64,000 bases of DNA from Pedobacter sp. BS3. GTDB lineage: Bacteria > Bacteroidota > Bacteroidia > Sphingobacteriales > Sphingobacteriaceae. Shown here piece by piece: positions 34,591 through 42,451 of the stretch. Under the pieces are notes generated by a model. The model was not told the origin of the DNA and ran no database searches. It was given only the letters and a program-made list of their open reading frames with translations. The stretch lies in NCBI RefSeq assembly GCF_008274585.1, contig NZ_VTRT01000003.1:124001-188000 (forward strand). Direction: 5' to 3'. Both the position numbers and the translations under genes were made by a program. The stretch's first letter is position 1; each line of letters opens with the position of its first letter.

Positions 34591-35496
34591 ATGAATAATA
34601 ATTTTTGTAATGCGTGTGGGGCAAAATTCTATAGTCTGGAAAAGTTTTGTCCAAACTGTGGGACAAAACGAGAAACTACTGACAATAGCATAGAGAGTAA
34701 TAAAAAAAGTCACTCCAAAAGCTTACCAGAAGGCTATAAAGAATTAAAACAAAGAATTTCGCATCTGGTAAAGAATAAAGGATTTATTGTCGCCAGTCTT
34801 CTGGAAGAATATTATATCCAATTTTTAAAAGAAGATAGCGATTTTCTATACTATGAAATTGTGACATCAGCCAATAATTCCAAAATCACCCAACAAATGG
34901 ACGCAGAGGTTGAAGCATTGGGATATAAAGTAAATAAAGAAGGCACAAACTATTATAAAACGACAGATGATCTATCCATTACATCAATAAACAATATTAT
35001 CGAAGAAGCACATCACATTTTTCACAATATATATAAAGTTGACAGCGACGAAAAGTTCAGTTTTGAAGAACAAATACAACTTGTCAGCGATACAATGCTT
35101 GCTTCTCATAACGAAGCCAGTTCTGTAAGTAGTGAACCAACCTCCAATCAGAAATATGGTTGTATAATAGGCATCATACTTTTGGCAGCTATAGGTTACT
35201 ATAGTCAAAGCCCCTCAGAAAAAGCAGCAGATAAAGCCAGACAAGATATTGAATCAAAGTTTAGTGCTTGGGATGGTTCGCATATAAAATTGGTAGAATA
35301 TGTTAAACCACGATTACGTGACCCCAGTAGTTTTGAACACGTTGAAACAACATACATAGATAAGGGAGATGAAATTTTTGTCACGATGCACTTTCGTTGT
35401 AAAAATGGATTTAATGGCGTAAACAACTGTTATGCTTATGCCTATTGTGATAAGGCCACAGGTGAGGTATTAAGTTGTAAAATTATGGATGAATAA
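34591..35496 (+). CDS. Zinc-ribbon membrane protein, paralogue 1
   Basis: A 301-residue protein. Cys6, Cys9, Cys20 and Cys23 form a zinc ribbon (FCNACG, FCPNCG). Residues 46-165 are a conserved alpha/beta module (YYIQFLKEDSDFLYYEI, SKITQQMDAEVEALGYK, YYKTTDDL) that I cannot name with confidence; it loosely resembles YbjN-like chaperone folds. One transmembrane segment (190-205) separates it from a C-terminal domain (VKPRLRDPSSFEHVETTYID). The first 165 residues are closely shared with the protein at 36023, the C-terminus is not. Confidence 0.75.
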   Translation: MNNNFCNACGAKFYSLEKFCPNCGTKRETTDNSIESNKKSHSKSLPEGYKELKQRISHLVKNKGFIVASLLEEYYIQFLKEDSDFLYYEIVTSANNSKITQQMDAEVEALGYKVNKEGTNYYKTTDDLSITSINNIIEEAHHIFHNIYKVDSDEKFSFEEQIQLVSDTMLASHNEASSVSSEPTSNQKYGCIIGIILLAAIGYYSQSPSEKAADKARQDIESKFSAWDGSHIKLVEYVKPRLRDPSSFEHVETTYIDKGDEIFVTMHFRCKNGFNGVNNCYAYAYCDKATGEVLSCKIMDE

Positions 35497-35509
35497 AAAA
35501 TCAAACATC

Positions 35510-35782
35510 ATGACAGAGATCATAAGAAACAGAACTATTAGGCCCTCGTCCCGGCAAAGACAGTCAATAAGTTATAAAATAGATACTACAAAAATAGGTG
35601 CAGAGGATATATTAATAGTCAATATAACACATGAAAACAACTCCTTTAACAGAACATATAAATTTAAAGGGTCGGATGTTGCACACAGAAATAGTATTCA
35701 CTTTATTGTTATTGATCCGGATACTTCAATAAATATTAGTTGGAGCGGAGCTCAACCCATAGAATCAATAATAAACACTTAA
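35510..35782 (+). CDS. Small hypothetical protein
   Basis: A 90-residue protein beginning MTEIIRNRTIRP, predicted to be beta-rich and without a signal peptide; not recognised. An earlier ATG (35489) would overlap the preceding gene by 8 bp. Its last codons and stop (from 35770) lie in the 45-bp repeat that is also found at 36521-36565, so the C-terminal end was probably set by a recombination event. Confidence 0.5.
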   Translation: MTEIIRNRTIRPSSRQRQSISYKIDTTKIGAEDILIVNITHENNSFNRTYKFKGSDVAHRNSIHFIVIDPDTSINISWSGAQPIESIINT

Positions 35783-35814
35783 ACAGCGACATTATGAAAG
35801 ATGCTCAGGAAACG
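35770..35814 (+). repeat. 45-bp direct repeat, copy 1
   Basis: From AATAAACACTTAAACAGCGA to GATGCTCAGGAAACG. It matches 36521-36565 with one mismatch. Here it is followed by a double-hairpin intergenic repeat; in the second copy it encodes the junction before a transmembrane helix. Confidence 0.85.
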
Positions 35815-35820
35815 CCTGAT

Positions 35821-35874
35821 GGAGCGAAGCTCCAGCTTCGTTCTGTCACTTTAAAGCCTTCGGCTTTACTTATA
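35821..35874 (+). repeat. Double-hairpin repeat (gagcgaagctcc family), copy 1
   Basis: GAGCGAAGCT-cc-AGCTTCG followed by AAAGCC-tt-CGGCTTT. The related copy lies at 37739-37791. Confidence 0.65.
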
Positions 35875-35878
35875 CATC

Positions 35879-35995
35879 TTGATAGGAAAAATATCTTTAC
35901 AGGATTCTCTGACACTATCAATGTCATTCATTCCTGTAACATGGATGAAACGACATGAAAAAATCATAGATAATGCGTGGGGCTTTGATTTGTAT
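35879..35995 (+). pseudogene. Degenerate PD40-repeat fragment
   Basis: The DNA resembles 34447-34565 (ATAGGAAAAATATCTTTACAG, then CATTCATTCCTGTAACATGG, then CATGAAAAAATCATAGATAA), including the spacing to the following zinc-ribbon gene. It lacks the 5' part and is out of frame, so it is a remnant of a duplicated lipoprotein-plus-zinc-ribbon unit, cut off on the left by the double-hairpin repeat. Confidence 0.65.
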
Positions 35996-36022
35996 TAAAA
36001 GCTCTAATCGATCTCCATTAAA

Positions 36023-37027
36023 ATGAATAATAACTTTTGTATTGCGTGTGGAACAAAATTCTATAATCTGGAAAAGTTTTGTCCGAACTGCGGAGTTAAG
36101 CGATTAACAGATAGTAGCAATACAGAAACTAATATAATTAAACTGCCATCTGTTGAGCTGCCAGAAAGCTACAAAGCACTAAAAACAAAACTTCTATATC
36201 TGATCAAAAGCGACGGCTTTTGCTTTCTTGTTGCTGATATTTCGGACTATTATATCCAGTTTGTAAAAGACAGCGGTTATCTGCATTACGAAGTTATTTC
36301 ATCTGCCTACAATTCTAAAATTACGCAACAAATGGATATCGAAGTAGAGGCACTTGGATATAAATTAGATTCAGATCCCAATCGCAAAAACCGCTATAAA
36401 ACAACTGAAGATCTCTCTGAGACTTCAATTGATGCTATTGTTAGAGAGGCGTATTATATATTTCGGCATATTTATAAAATCTCTGACAGCGAATTTTTTT
36501 CTTTTGAACAAGAAGACAACAATAAACGCTTAAACAGCGACATTATGAAAGATGCTCAGGAAACGTCCTCGGGAAAAACAATATTTTTTATTGTCATAGC
36601 TGTAATATTGGTCATTGCTTATTGTACCGGATCTAATAAAAATGAGTATACTAATAATTCACCAGCAGAAAACGAGACTGTAAATCTGAATAATTTCTCC
36701 GGGCGGCAATTTACATTTAAAAGCACATTATATGATAAGGAGGTTGATGGCACGACAGTATCAACCCGACATGAGGTCACTTATCATACGTTTGATTTTA
36801 TAAATATGACGGTTACCCAGAAATCTCCCCTAAATGGAAAATGGGTAACAATAACATATTCTATAAACGATGTCTATCAGGAAAAAGGAATGCTTGCTAC
36901 AACTTATGTCATAAAAGTCGGCACACTCGGTGTGCAGGAGATTTGGTTTAGCCCTGATGTACCTAATTTAGGCTATGATTATGATGATGGTTCCCGAATT
37001 GCTTTTTATAAAATTACAAAAGAATAA
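36023..37027 (+). CDS. Zinc-ribbon membrane protein, paralogue 2
   Basis: A 334-residue paralogue of the 34591 protein. Cys6, Cys9, Cys20 and Cys23 form the zinc ribbon, residues 46-165 are the same unassigned module (SKITQQMDIEVEALGYK, YKTTEDLSETSID). Residues 167-181 come from the 45-bp repeat, a transmembrane segment spans 186-203, and the outer domain (FSGRQFTFKSTLYDKEVDG, VQEIWFSPDVPNLGYDYDDG) is unrelated to that of paralogue 1. So the N-terminal modules are shared and the external domain has been exchanged. Confidence 0.75.
   Translation: MNNNFCIACGTKFYNLEKFCPNCGVKRLTDSSNTETNIIKLPSVELPESYKALKTKLLYLIKSDGFCFLVADISDYYIQFVKDSGYLHYEVISSAYNSKITQQMDIEVEALGYKLDSDPNRKNRYKTTEDLSETSIDAIVREAYYIFRHIYKISDSEFFSFEQEDNNKRLNSDIMKDAQETSSGKTIFFIVIAVILVIAYCTGSNKNEYTNNSPAENETVNLNNFSGRQFTFKSTLYDKEVDGTTVSTRHEVTYHTFDFINMTVTQKSPLNGKWVTITYSINDVYQEKGMLATTYVIKVGTLGVQEIWFSPDVPNLGYDYDDGSRIAFYKITKE
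36521..36565 (+). repeat. 45-bp direct repeat, copy 2 (coding)
   Basis: One mismatch to 35770-35814. It encodes NNKRLNSDIMKDAQET just before the transmembrane helix of the 36023 protein. Confidence 0.85.
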
Positions 37028-37126
37028 AATAATTAAAGTAATAGAGCGAAGCTTCCACCGCCGGATCAAACTTAAACAACTGACTGTGTGTCGGCTTAAC
37101 TTGTGCCTTTGCTTTTAAAGGGTCGA

Positions 37127-37363
37127 TTAAAGCTTTAAATACAATCCAATAATCATTAATGCTAATGTGAGAAAAAGCCCTACAAACCATTTGATCATAT
37201 CTGTTTTAGCATTAGCCAAGTCGGCCTTTGATGCAAGATGCTGTGTTTTATCAACAACACTATGCTCTATTTTAGCCTCAATATAAGTTGTCAGACTTTC
37301 TGCTGTTTCTTTACCAACCTTCTCACTCAATAAAGTATATAACTGAGTTATCGTAATGTTCAT
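37127..37363 (-). CDS. Small coiled-coil membrane protein
   Basis: A 78-residue protein with a helical N-terminus (LLSEKVGKETAESLTTYIEAKIE, coiled-coil propensity) and a C-terminal transmembrane segment (WFVGLFLTLALMIIGLYLKL at residues 59-78). The pattern is like DUF1640/CCDC90-type small proteins often found in Bacteroidota beside repeats. Function unknown. Confidence 0.65.
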   Translation of the reverse strand: MNITITQLYTLLSEKVGKETAESLTTYIEAKIEHSVVDKTQHLASKADLANAKTDMIKWFVGLFLTLALMIIGLYLKL

Positions 37364-37479
37364 AGCAATAAATTTAGAACTTTATATTAAAATGCCGCAA
37401 ATCATAATCAATGTTTCGCACCCTCATAACAAAGATACGTGAATATATATAACTACAAAACCCTACTACCGGCGCAAGC

Positions 37480-37613
37480 CCAATGTCATTAAGTTAAGCC
37501 TTTTGAACTATAAACATTTTATCATATCTGATAATAGAAAGTATCTATTCGGGCTAAAAACAGATTCTTCACTACGTTCAGAATGACAGTATTCCTTAAC
37601 TTAATGACATTGG
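37480..37613. mobile_element. 134-bp MITE with 8-bp target duplication
   Basis: Perfect 19-bp terminal inverted repeats (CCAATGTCATTAAGTTAAG at 37480-37498, complement at 37595-37613) are flanked by identical 8-bp direct repeats GCGCAAGC (37472-37479 and 37614-37621). The interior has no coding capacity. These are the defining features of a non-autonomous transposon that inserted recently; the supplying transposase is not in the window. Confidence 0.88.
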
Positions 37614-37738
37614 GCGCAAGCTTAAGCGGCTGATTGCGTACCTGCTTAGCATGTGCCTTTATTTCTAAAAAGGTCCGAGCCGAAGGCTCGAACTAGCAAG
37701 TGATGTTTCTTTATAAACCGTAATAAAACAACGAGATA

Positions 37739-37791
37739 GAGCGAAGCTCCGGCTTCGCTCTTTTACCTTAAAGCCTCCGGCTTTACTTATA
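37739..37791 (+). repeat. Double-hairpin repeat (gagcgaagctcc family), copy 2
   Basis: GAGCGAAGC-tccg-GCTTCGCTC then AAAGCC-tcc-GGCTTT. Similar to 35821-35874; lies just downstream of the leftward LTA-synthase-like gene. Confidence 0.65.
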
Positions 37792-37832
37792 AAACATCCG
37801 TCATCCCGTATTTACCCGCAACCAATCAATTA

Positions 37833-39761
37833 TCACCTCACTACCAAGGCATTATCCACCATGTGCCGGTTATATTGCTGTAAAAAGGCCTTTATGTATT
37901 GTTCCAGCTTCTGCTGTACCTCAGGCTGCTTGCCGCGTAAGTTGTGCTGTAGTAAAATATCCTCCCGGTAATTATATAAGCCAACCGTTTCCTTACCATC
38001 CCATTGCAGCACATAATCACCCGCAATAACCTGGTAAAGCCCGTTTATAGACTGAACAATAAAATGATCAGGCCGGTAATGAATCATATCATTACCAAAA
38101 GCGAAATACGGTTTATCAAAATGCAGGTAATTCAGCAGACTAGGCATAATATCCGCTTGCTGCACCGGCTGTTTCACTTCTCCTTTCAGCTCGCCCGAAG
38201 GGTCAAAAATTAAAATCGGTATGGCAAAAGCGCCAAGCGAAGTTTTATACTCATCATGCCACGCCACGCTCGAATGATCGGCGGTAATAACAAAAATGGT
38301 ATTTTTATACCAGGGCATTTTTGATGCCGTAGCAAAAAATTCCTTTAAAGCCATATCCGTATAGCCAATTCCCTGATGTACCGGCAACGTGCCTTTCGGG
38401 AATTTCCCTTCATATTTTTCAGGAACCTTAAACGGATGATGCGACGAAAGCGTAAACACCGCACTGAAGAATGGCTGCTTAAACGTATTCAGCGTTTTAG
38501 CGAAATACTGCAAAAACGGCTCGTCCCATATCCCCCACATACCGTCAAAATCCGCGTCATTATTATATTCGGTTTTGCCGTAATAGTGCTCAATACCAGC
38601 CATCTTAATGTACGACGAGAAACCCATAGAGCCATTGGGCGCACCATGAAAAAACGCCGTATAATAACCCTTTTGCTTTAGCAAACCACCTATGCTGCTT
38701 ATCTTGTTGCCCGAATAATAGCCCAGCACAAAAGGCTCATTAATACCCGGTATGCTCGAAATTACCGAAGGCAACGCTTCAATAGATTTCCGGCCATTAG
38801 CGTACGCATTGTCAAAAGCCAGTGATTGCTGCTTCAGCGAATCTATAAAAGGAGCATACCCTTTATAGTTACCATGTTCCAGGTCAGGATTAAAGCTGCC
38901 CACATATTCCCGGCTCAGGCTTTCCCAGATAATGATCACAATGTTTTTTGGTCTGAACCCCACGCTGTCTGCCGGTTGCTTAACCGGATTATAAATACTG
39001 TTTAATTGTTCAGTACTAAAGTAATTCAGCTTTTTTAAGGGTTGAGTATGAATTGTCCGGATAATAGAAAAAGGCGTATTGATCACAATACTAATTTCAT
39101 CCGGGTGCGTCACATATTCCCCGGCATTGCTCAGGGTAATTGGCCGCGTACTGTGCCTGAAACCGCCCCGTATACCAGCCACCACACATCCCGAAACAAG
39201 CACCAGGGCCAGCAAAGACGATAAATAATAAGCCGGATAACCAAAATGCCGGGGCTTAGCCACCCTTATCTTCCGGTACAGCCAAACCATGGCAAACAGC
39301 AGCGCAACATAAAACAGGGTAATATACCAGTAATCTACAAAAATGAATTTAAACAGCAGCCGGCCCTTATTTTCCTCGTTGGCAAACTGCGAAAAAAGCG
39401 TGAATGTGGTACGTTTCAGCGTAAACGGATAATAGGCAACATCCGCCACGTTCATGGCAAGCGCAATGCCGTTGGTTACATAAAAAATCCAGGAGCTTAT
39501 TTTCTGGTACGTTTTACCATACCGGAACCGGAAAGGAATGATCTGACTGACAATAAACAGCAGGTTAACGTACATAATAGCGCTGATGTCAAACTTCAGC
39601 CCACCCCATAGCATGGTCAGGAAATCCGGGATCCCGATCGGGTTAAAAAGCCCGGCATTCGCCCGGTAAAACACCAGCCGGCAAAGCGTAAACAAAACCA
39701 GAATAATACCTAAACGCAGAATGAGCGCCTTGTAGATATTCCCCTTCCAATATTCAGACAT
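37833..39761 (-). CDS. LTA-synthase-like sulfatase/phosphatase-superfamily membrane protein
   Basis: A 642-residue protein. Five transmembrane segments in the first 210 residues are followed by an extracellular alkaline-phosphatase-superfamily domain: NIVIIIWESLSREYVG, the candidate nucleophile in NGRKSIEALPSV, FSSYIKMAG, FFSAVFTLSSHHPF and VITADHSS with metal ligands. In Gram-negative Bacteroidota such enzymes are thought to transfer phospho-head groups (for example phosphoethanolamine or glycerophosphate) to envelope glycans or lipids. The exact donor and acceptor are unknown. Confidence 0.87.
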   Translation of the reverse strand: MSEYWKGNIYKALILRLGIILVLFTLCRLVFYRANAGLFNPIGIPDFLTMLWGGLKFDISAIMYVNLLFIVSQIIPFRFRYGKTYQKISSWIFYVTNGIALAMNVADVAYYPFTLKRTTFTLFSQFANEENKGRLLFKFIFVDYWYITLFYVALLFAMVWLYRKIRVAKPRHFGYPAYYLSSLLALVLVSGCVVAGIRGGFRHSTRPITLSNAGEYVTHPDEISIVINTPFSIIRTIHTQPLKKLNYFSTEQLNSIYNPVKQPADSVGFRPKNIVIIIWESLSREYVGSFNPDLEHGNYKGYAPFIDSLKQQSLAFDNAYANGRKSIEALPSVISSIPGINEPFVLGYYSGNKISSIGGLLKQKGYYTAFFHGAPNGSMGFSSYIKMAGIEHYYGKTEYNNDADFDGMWGIWDEPFLQYFAKTLNTFKQPFFSAVFTLSSHHPFKVPEKYEGKFPKGTLPVHQGIGYTDMALKEFFATASKMPWYKNTIFVITADHSSVAWHDEYKTSLGAFAIPILIFDPSGELKGEVKQPVQQADIMPSLLNYLHFDKPYFAFGNDMIHYRPDHFIVQSINGLYQVIAGDYVLQWDGKETVGLYNYREDILLQHNLRGKQPEVQQKLEQYIKAFLQQYNRHMVDNALVVR

Positions 39762-39865
39762 ACTAAACTCTCAATGCCTGTGTTAACAGAAAACAGGCCG
39801 CAGCAAAGTTCCCGATGTTTTCACAGAATTACAAATAAACATAGTAGCACTACCCTAACAAAAAT

Positions 39866-39991
39866 AAACCCGGGTGCAGCGGATACCGGCCTTGTGCGTA
39901 ACGCCCCACGAGGTATCGGGGCAGGGTTGCAGGCGTATGAGCGCAACACGGGACTATCGGTGCCAACGCTTTACTGCATCTGCTTTTCTAA
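39866..39991 (+). repeat. Dispersed ~110-bp repeat, copy 3 (with insertion)
   Basis: TAAACCCGGGTGCAGCGGAT, GGCGTATGAGCG, ACACGGGACTATCG, ending CTGCTTTTCTAA. Compared with copies 2 and 5 it carries about 25 extra bases containing TAACGCCCCACGAGG and ATCGGGGC, which resemble the REP prefix. Confidence 0.8.
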
Positions 39992-40021
39992 TTATTTTGA
40001 AAAACTTGTTGGCTTTATTCT

Positions 40022-40861
40022 TTATTCAAATACGATGGTTTTATTTCCGGTGATAAAAACACGGTCTTCGAGCACCAGCTTGAGGGCCTGGCTCAATACG
40101 GCCTTTTCGATCTCTTTACCGGATGTTACCATTTGTGCTACGCCAAAAGTATGGTTTACCGGTATGGTTTGCTGGGCAATGATGGGGCCCTCGTCCAGAT
40201 CATTAGTAACAAAATGTGCGGTTGCTCCGATCAGCTTCACGCCGCGTTCAAATGCCTGTTTATAGGGCCGGGCGCCAATAAAAGCGGGTAAAAAGGAATG
40301 ATGAATATTGATGATACGGTTGGTGAATTGCGCTATAAATGCCGGGGAGAGAATACGCATGAACTTGGCAAGCACAATATAATCTATGTTATAATGGGTT
40401 AACAGGGCTGCAATTTCTGATTCAAATGCTTCTTTGCTTTTGTCTTCATGACTGATGTAATGGAACGGAACCTGGTTCTGTACGGTATATTGCTCTAACG
40501 TATTGTAATTACCTATCACGCAGCTAACTTCTGCACTTAAAGTGTTAAATGAGTTGCGGGCCAGTATATCGCTTAAACAGTGATACTCTTTGGTAACCAG
40601 TATGGCTATTTTTTTCCTGCTTTTGGGGTTAATGGTGATACCGGCATCGCCGGGCAGCTGATCTTTTAATTCGGTGTACAACAGTTGTTCATTGCCGAGG
40701 TTGCCGATGCAATCAATTCGTGTAAAAAAGCGTGAAGCCTGTTCATCTACAAATTCACGCATGGCGGTAATGTTGAGATTATGGCTTGCCAGTATTTGTG
40801 ATATGAGCGCTACCAGTCCGACATTATCTTTACACTGAATTAAAATGAGATGTCTGTCCAT
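40022..40861 (-). CDS. purU: Formyltetrahydrofolate deformylase
   Basis: A 279-residue enzyme that hydrolyses 10-formyl-tetrahydrofolate to formate and tetrahydrofolate. An N-terminal ACT domain (ILIQCKDNVGLVALISQILA) precedes a formyltransferase domain with the catalytic Asn-His-Asp set in INIHHSFLPAF and NDLDEGPIIAQ. Length matches E. coli PurU. It supplies formate for purine synthesis and balances one-carbon pools. A pyrimidine heptad tract lies directly upstream of its start. Confidence 0.93.
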   Translation of the reverse strand: MDRHLILIQCKDNVGLVALISQILASHNLNITAMREFVDEQASRFFTRIDCIGNLGNEQLLYTELKDQLPGDAGITINPKSRKKIAILVTKEYHCLSDILARNSFNTLSAEVSCVIGNYNTLEQYTVQNQVPFHYISHEDKSKEAFESEIAALLTHYNIDYIVLAKFMRILSPAFIAQFTNRIINIHHSFLPAFIGARPYKQAFERGVKLIGATAHFVTNDLDEGPIIAQQTIPVNHTFGVAQMVTSGKEIEKAVLSQALKLVLEDRVFITGNKTIVFE

Positions 40862-40865
40862 TGAG

Positions 40866-40897
40866 AAGTCAAAAGTTAAAAATCAAAAGTCAAAAAC
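40866..40897 (-). repeat. Pyrimidine heptad tract upstream of purU
   Basis: On the coding strand it reads TTTTTGACTTTTGATTTTTA and onward, and begins 5 bp upstream of the start codon at 40861. Confidence 0.6.
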
Positions 40898-40968
40898 TAC
40901 GGATGCCTTAAAAATAAAAACCTGTTAATAATTCAGCGGGCAAAACGGGATGAATCGGTTTGCCCGTG

Positions 40969-41709
40969 TTATACTAACCCGGAGCGTAATATTTTTTGCA
41001 GGTCTTCGGGTGTATCAACGGCCTGCGTTTCCACATCGGTTACCGCTACTTTAATGCTATAGCCGTTCTCGATCCACCGTAGCTGCTCTAAACCTTCGGC
41101 CCGCTCAAGCGACGAAACCTCCAGGCCGGTGATGGCCAGCAAAGTATCTTTACGGTAACCGTAAATGCCGATATGCTTATAATATACCTGCTGGCGAAGC
41201 CATTCGGATTGCTCTTTTCCTTTGAGATAGGGAATGGGATTACGGCTAAAATAAATGGCTTGCGAAGCTTTATTTAAAACTACCTTGGGCGAATTGGGAT
41301 TGAACAGTTCATCAGCAGAGGTGATCTCTTTTACCAATGTGGCCAGTGTTGTCTGCGGATCTGAGAAACAGGTGCATAGCAGGTTAATCTGTACCGGGTC
41401 AATAAAAGGTTCATCGCCCTGGATGTTGACGACCACATCAAAACCGGGTAATTTTTTAATGACTTCGGCACAACGGTCTGTTCCGCTTTGATGCTGATCG
41501 GACGTTAAAATAGCTTTGCCGCCAAAGTCATGTACGCACAGCAAAATACGTTCATCGTCGGTAGCAACTACCACATCATCCAGTTGGGTGGCGGTTTTAG
41601 CCTTTTCGTACACACGCTGTATCATGGTTTTGCCTCCGATTTCAATCAGCGGCTTTCCGGGATATCGCGTTGACGCGTAACGTGCAGGTATAATGCCCAG
41701 TATTTTCAT
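40969..41709 (-). CDS. kdsB: 3-deoxy-manno-octulosonate cytidylyltransferase
   Basis: A 246-residue nucleotidyltransferase that activates Kdo to CMP-Kdo for lipopolysaccharide. Signatures: IIPARYASTRYPGKPL at the N-terminus, VVATDDERI, NIQGDEPFIDP and YKHIGIYGYRKDTLL. It shows that the organism makes a Kdo-containing outer membrane. It lies in the same direction as the deoxynucleoside kinase and trpS genes upstream, but with gaps of 75 and 52 bp. Confidence 0.95.
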   Translation of the reverse strand: MKILGIIPARYASTRYPGKPLIEIGGKTMIQRVYEKAKTATQLDDVVVATDDERILLCVHDFGGKAILTSDQHQSGTDRCAEVIKKLPGFDVVVNIQGDEPFIDPVQINLLCTCFSDPQTTLATLVKEITSADELFNPNSPKVVLNKASQAIYFSRNPIPYLKGKEQSEWLRQQVYYKHIGIYGYRKDTLLAITGLEVSSLERAEGLEQLRWIENGYSIKVAVTDVETQAVDTPEDLQKILRSGLV

Positions 41710-41740
41710 CTACGATTTACGAATTTTGATTTACGATCTA

Positions 41741-41783
41741 CTAATAACTAACCATCTAACCAACTAAAAAACTAACCAACCAT
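41741..41783. repeat. Low-complexity CTAACCA tract
   Basis: CTAATAACTAACCATCTAAC and further units, ending just before the stop codon of the deoxynucleoside kinase gene. Same class as 15664-15698 and 44574-44610. Confidence 0.5.
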
Positions 41784-41784
41784 C

Positions 41785-42399
41785 TTAAAAAAGTCCATGC
41801 ATTTCACGTTCAATTCGCTGTATGATCAGTCCGAGATCTTCGGGGTTATTGGCAAAATCGAGCGTATCTTTATCTAATACCAGTAATTTACCTTCCTGGT
41901 AGCTGTTTATCCATTTGGTATATTTATCATTCAGCTTGGAGAGATAATCCAGCCGGATGCCGGCTTCGTATTCGCGACCCCGGCGTTGTATGTTGTTTAC
42001 CAGTGTAGGCACCGAGGCTTTCAGATAGATCAGCAGATCGGGAGGCTTAATAAACGAGGTGATATTACTGAAAATAGACAGGTAATTTTCATAATCGCGG
42101 GTAGTCATTAAGCCCATTTCGTGCAGGTTTTCGGCAAAGATGTAAGCATCTTCATAAATGGTACGGTCTTGCACGATGTTACGATCCTGCTTTTGTATCT
42201 CTATTAGCTGGTTAAAGCGACTGTTCAGGAAGTAGATCTGGAGGTTAAAGCTCCAGCGTTTCATATCGCTGTAAAAATCTTCCAGATAGGGATTATGGTC
42301 AACTACCTCAAACTGCGGGTCCCAGCCTAAATATTTGGCCAACAGTTCGGTTAAGGTAGTTTTTCCGGCTCCGATATTACCTACTATAGCTATATGCAT
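41785..42399 (-). CDS. Deoxynucleoside kinase
   Basis: A 204-residue kinase of the dNK/dCK/dGK family that phosphorylates deoxynucleosides in the salvage pathway. The P-loop is GNIGAGKT (residues 7-14); FYSDMKRWSFNLQIYFLNSR and the DRTIYEDAYIFAENL motif (with the DR(S/T)IYED signature) follow, and RRGREYEAGI is the lid region. Substrate preference, probably purine deoxynucleosides by analogy, cannot be decided here. Confidence 0.9.
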   Translation of the reverse strand: MHIAIVGNIGAGKTTLTELLAKYLGWDPQFEVVDHNPYLEDFYSDMKRWSFNLQIYFLNSRFNQLIEIQKQDRNIVQDRTIYEDAYIFAENLHEMGLMTTRDYENYLSIFSNITSFIKPPDLLIYLKASVPTLVNNIQRRGREYEAGIRLDYLSKLNDKYTKWINSYQEGKLLVLDKDTLDFANNPEDLGLIIQRIEREMHGLF

Positions 42400-42451
42400 G
42401 GGTTTAATGTAAAAGTAAAGGCCTAAAATAAGTTATTCCTGCCATAAATAC

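Larger units (their letters stand above)
37364..37832. other. Repeat-filled interval between small membrane protein and LTA-synthase-like gene
   Basis: 469 bp with no plausible gene. It contains the MITE at 37480-37613 and the double-hairpin repeat at 37739-37791. The stretch 37622-37675 resembles 37080-37130 (both carry TTGTGCCTTT or ATGTGCCTTT in like context), so the region itself looks duplicated. Confidence 0.6.

Noticed and set aside
31400-37027. Prophage or defence island
   Set aside because: A KilA-N gene, an XRE regulator and repeats suggest accessory DNA, but no integrase, phage structural, nuclease or toxin-antitoxin gene was found to support it.
39774-40265. Open frame of 163 codons between the LTA-synthase-like and purU genes
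   Set aside because: It reads through the dispersed repeat and then antisense to purU. Overlap with a clear gene makes coding unlikely.
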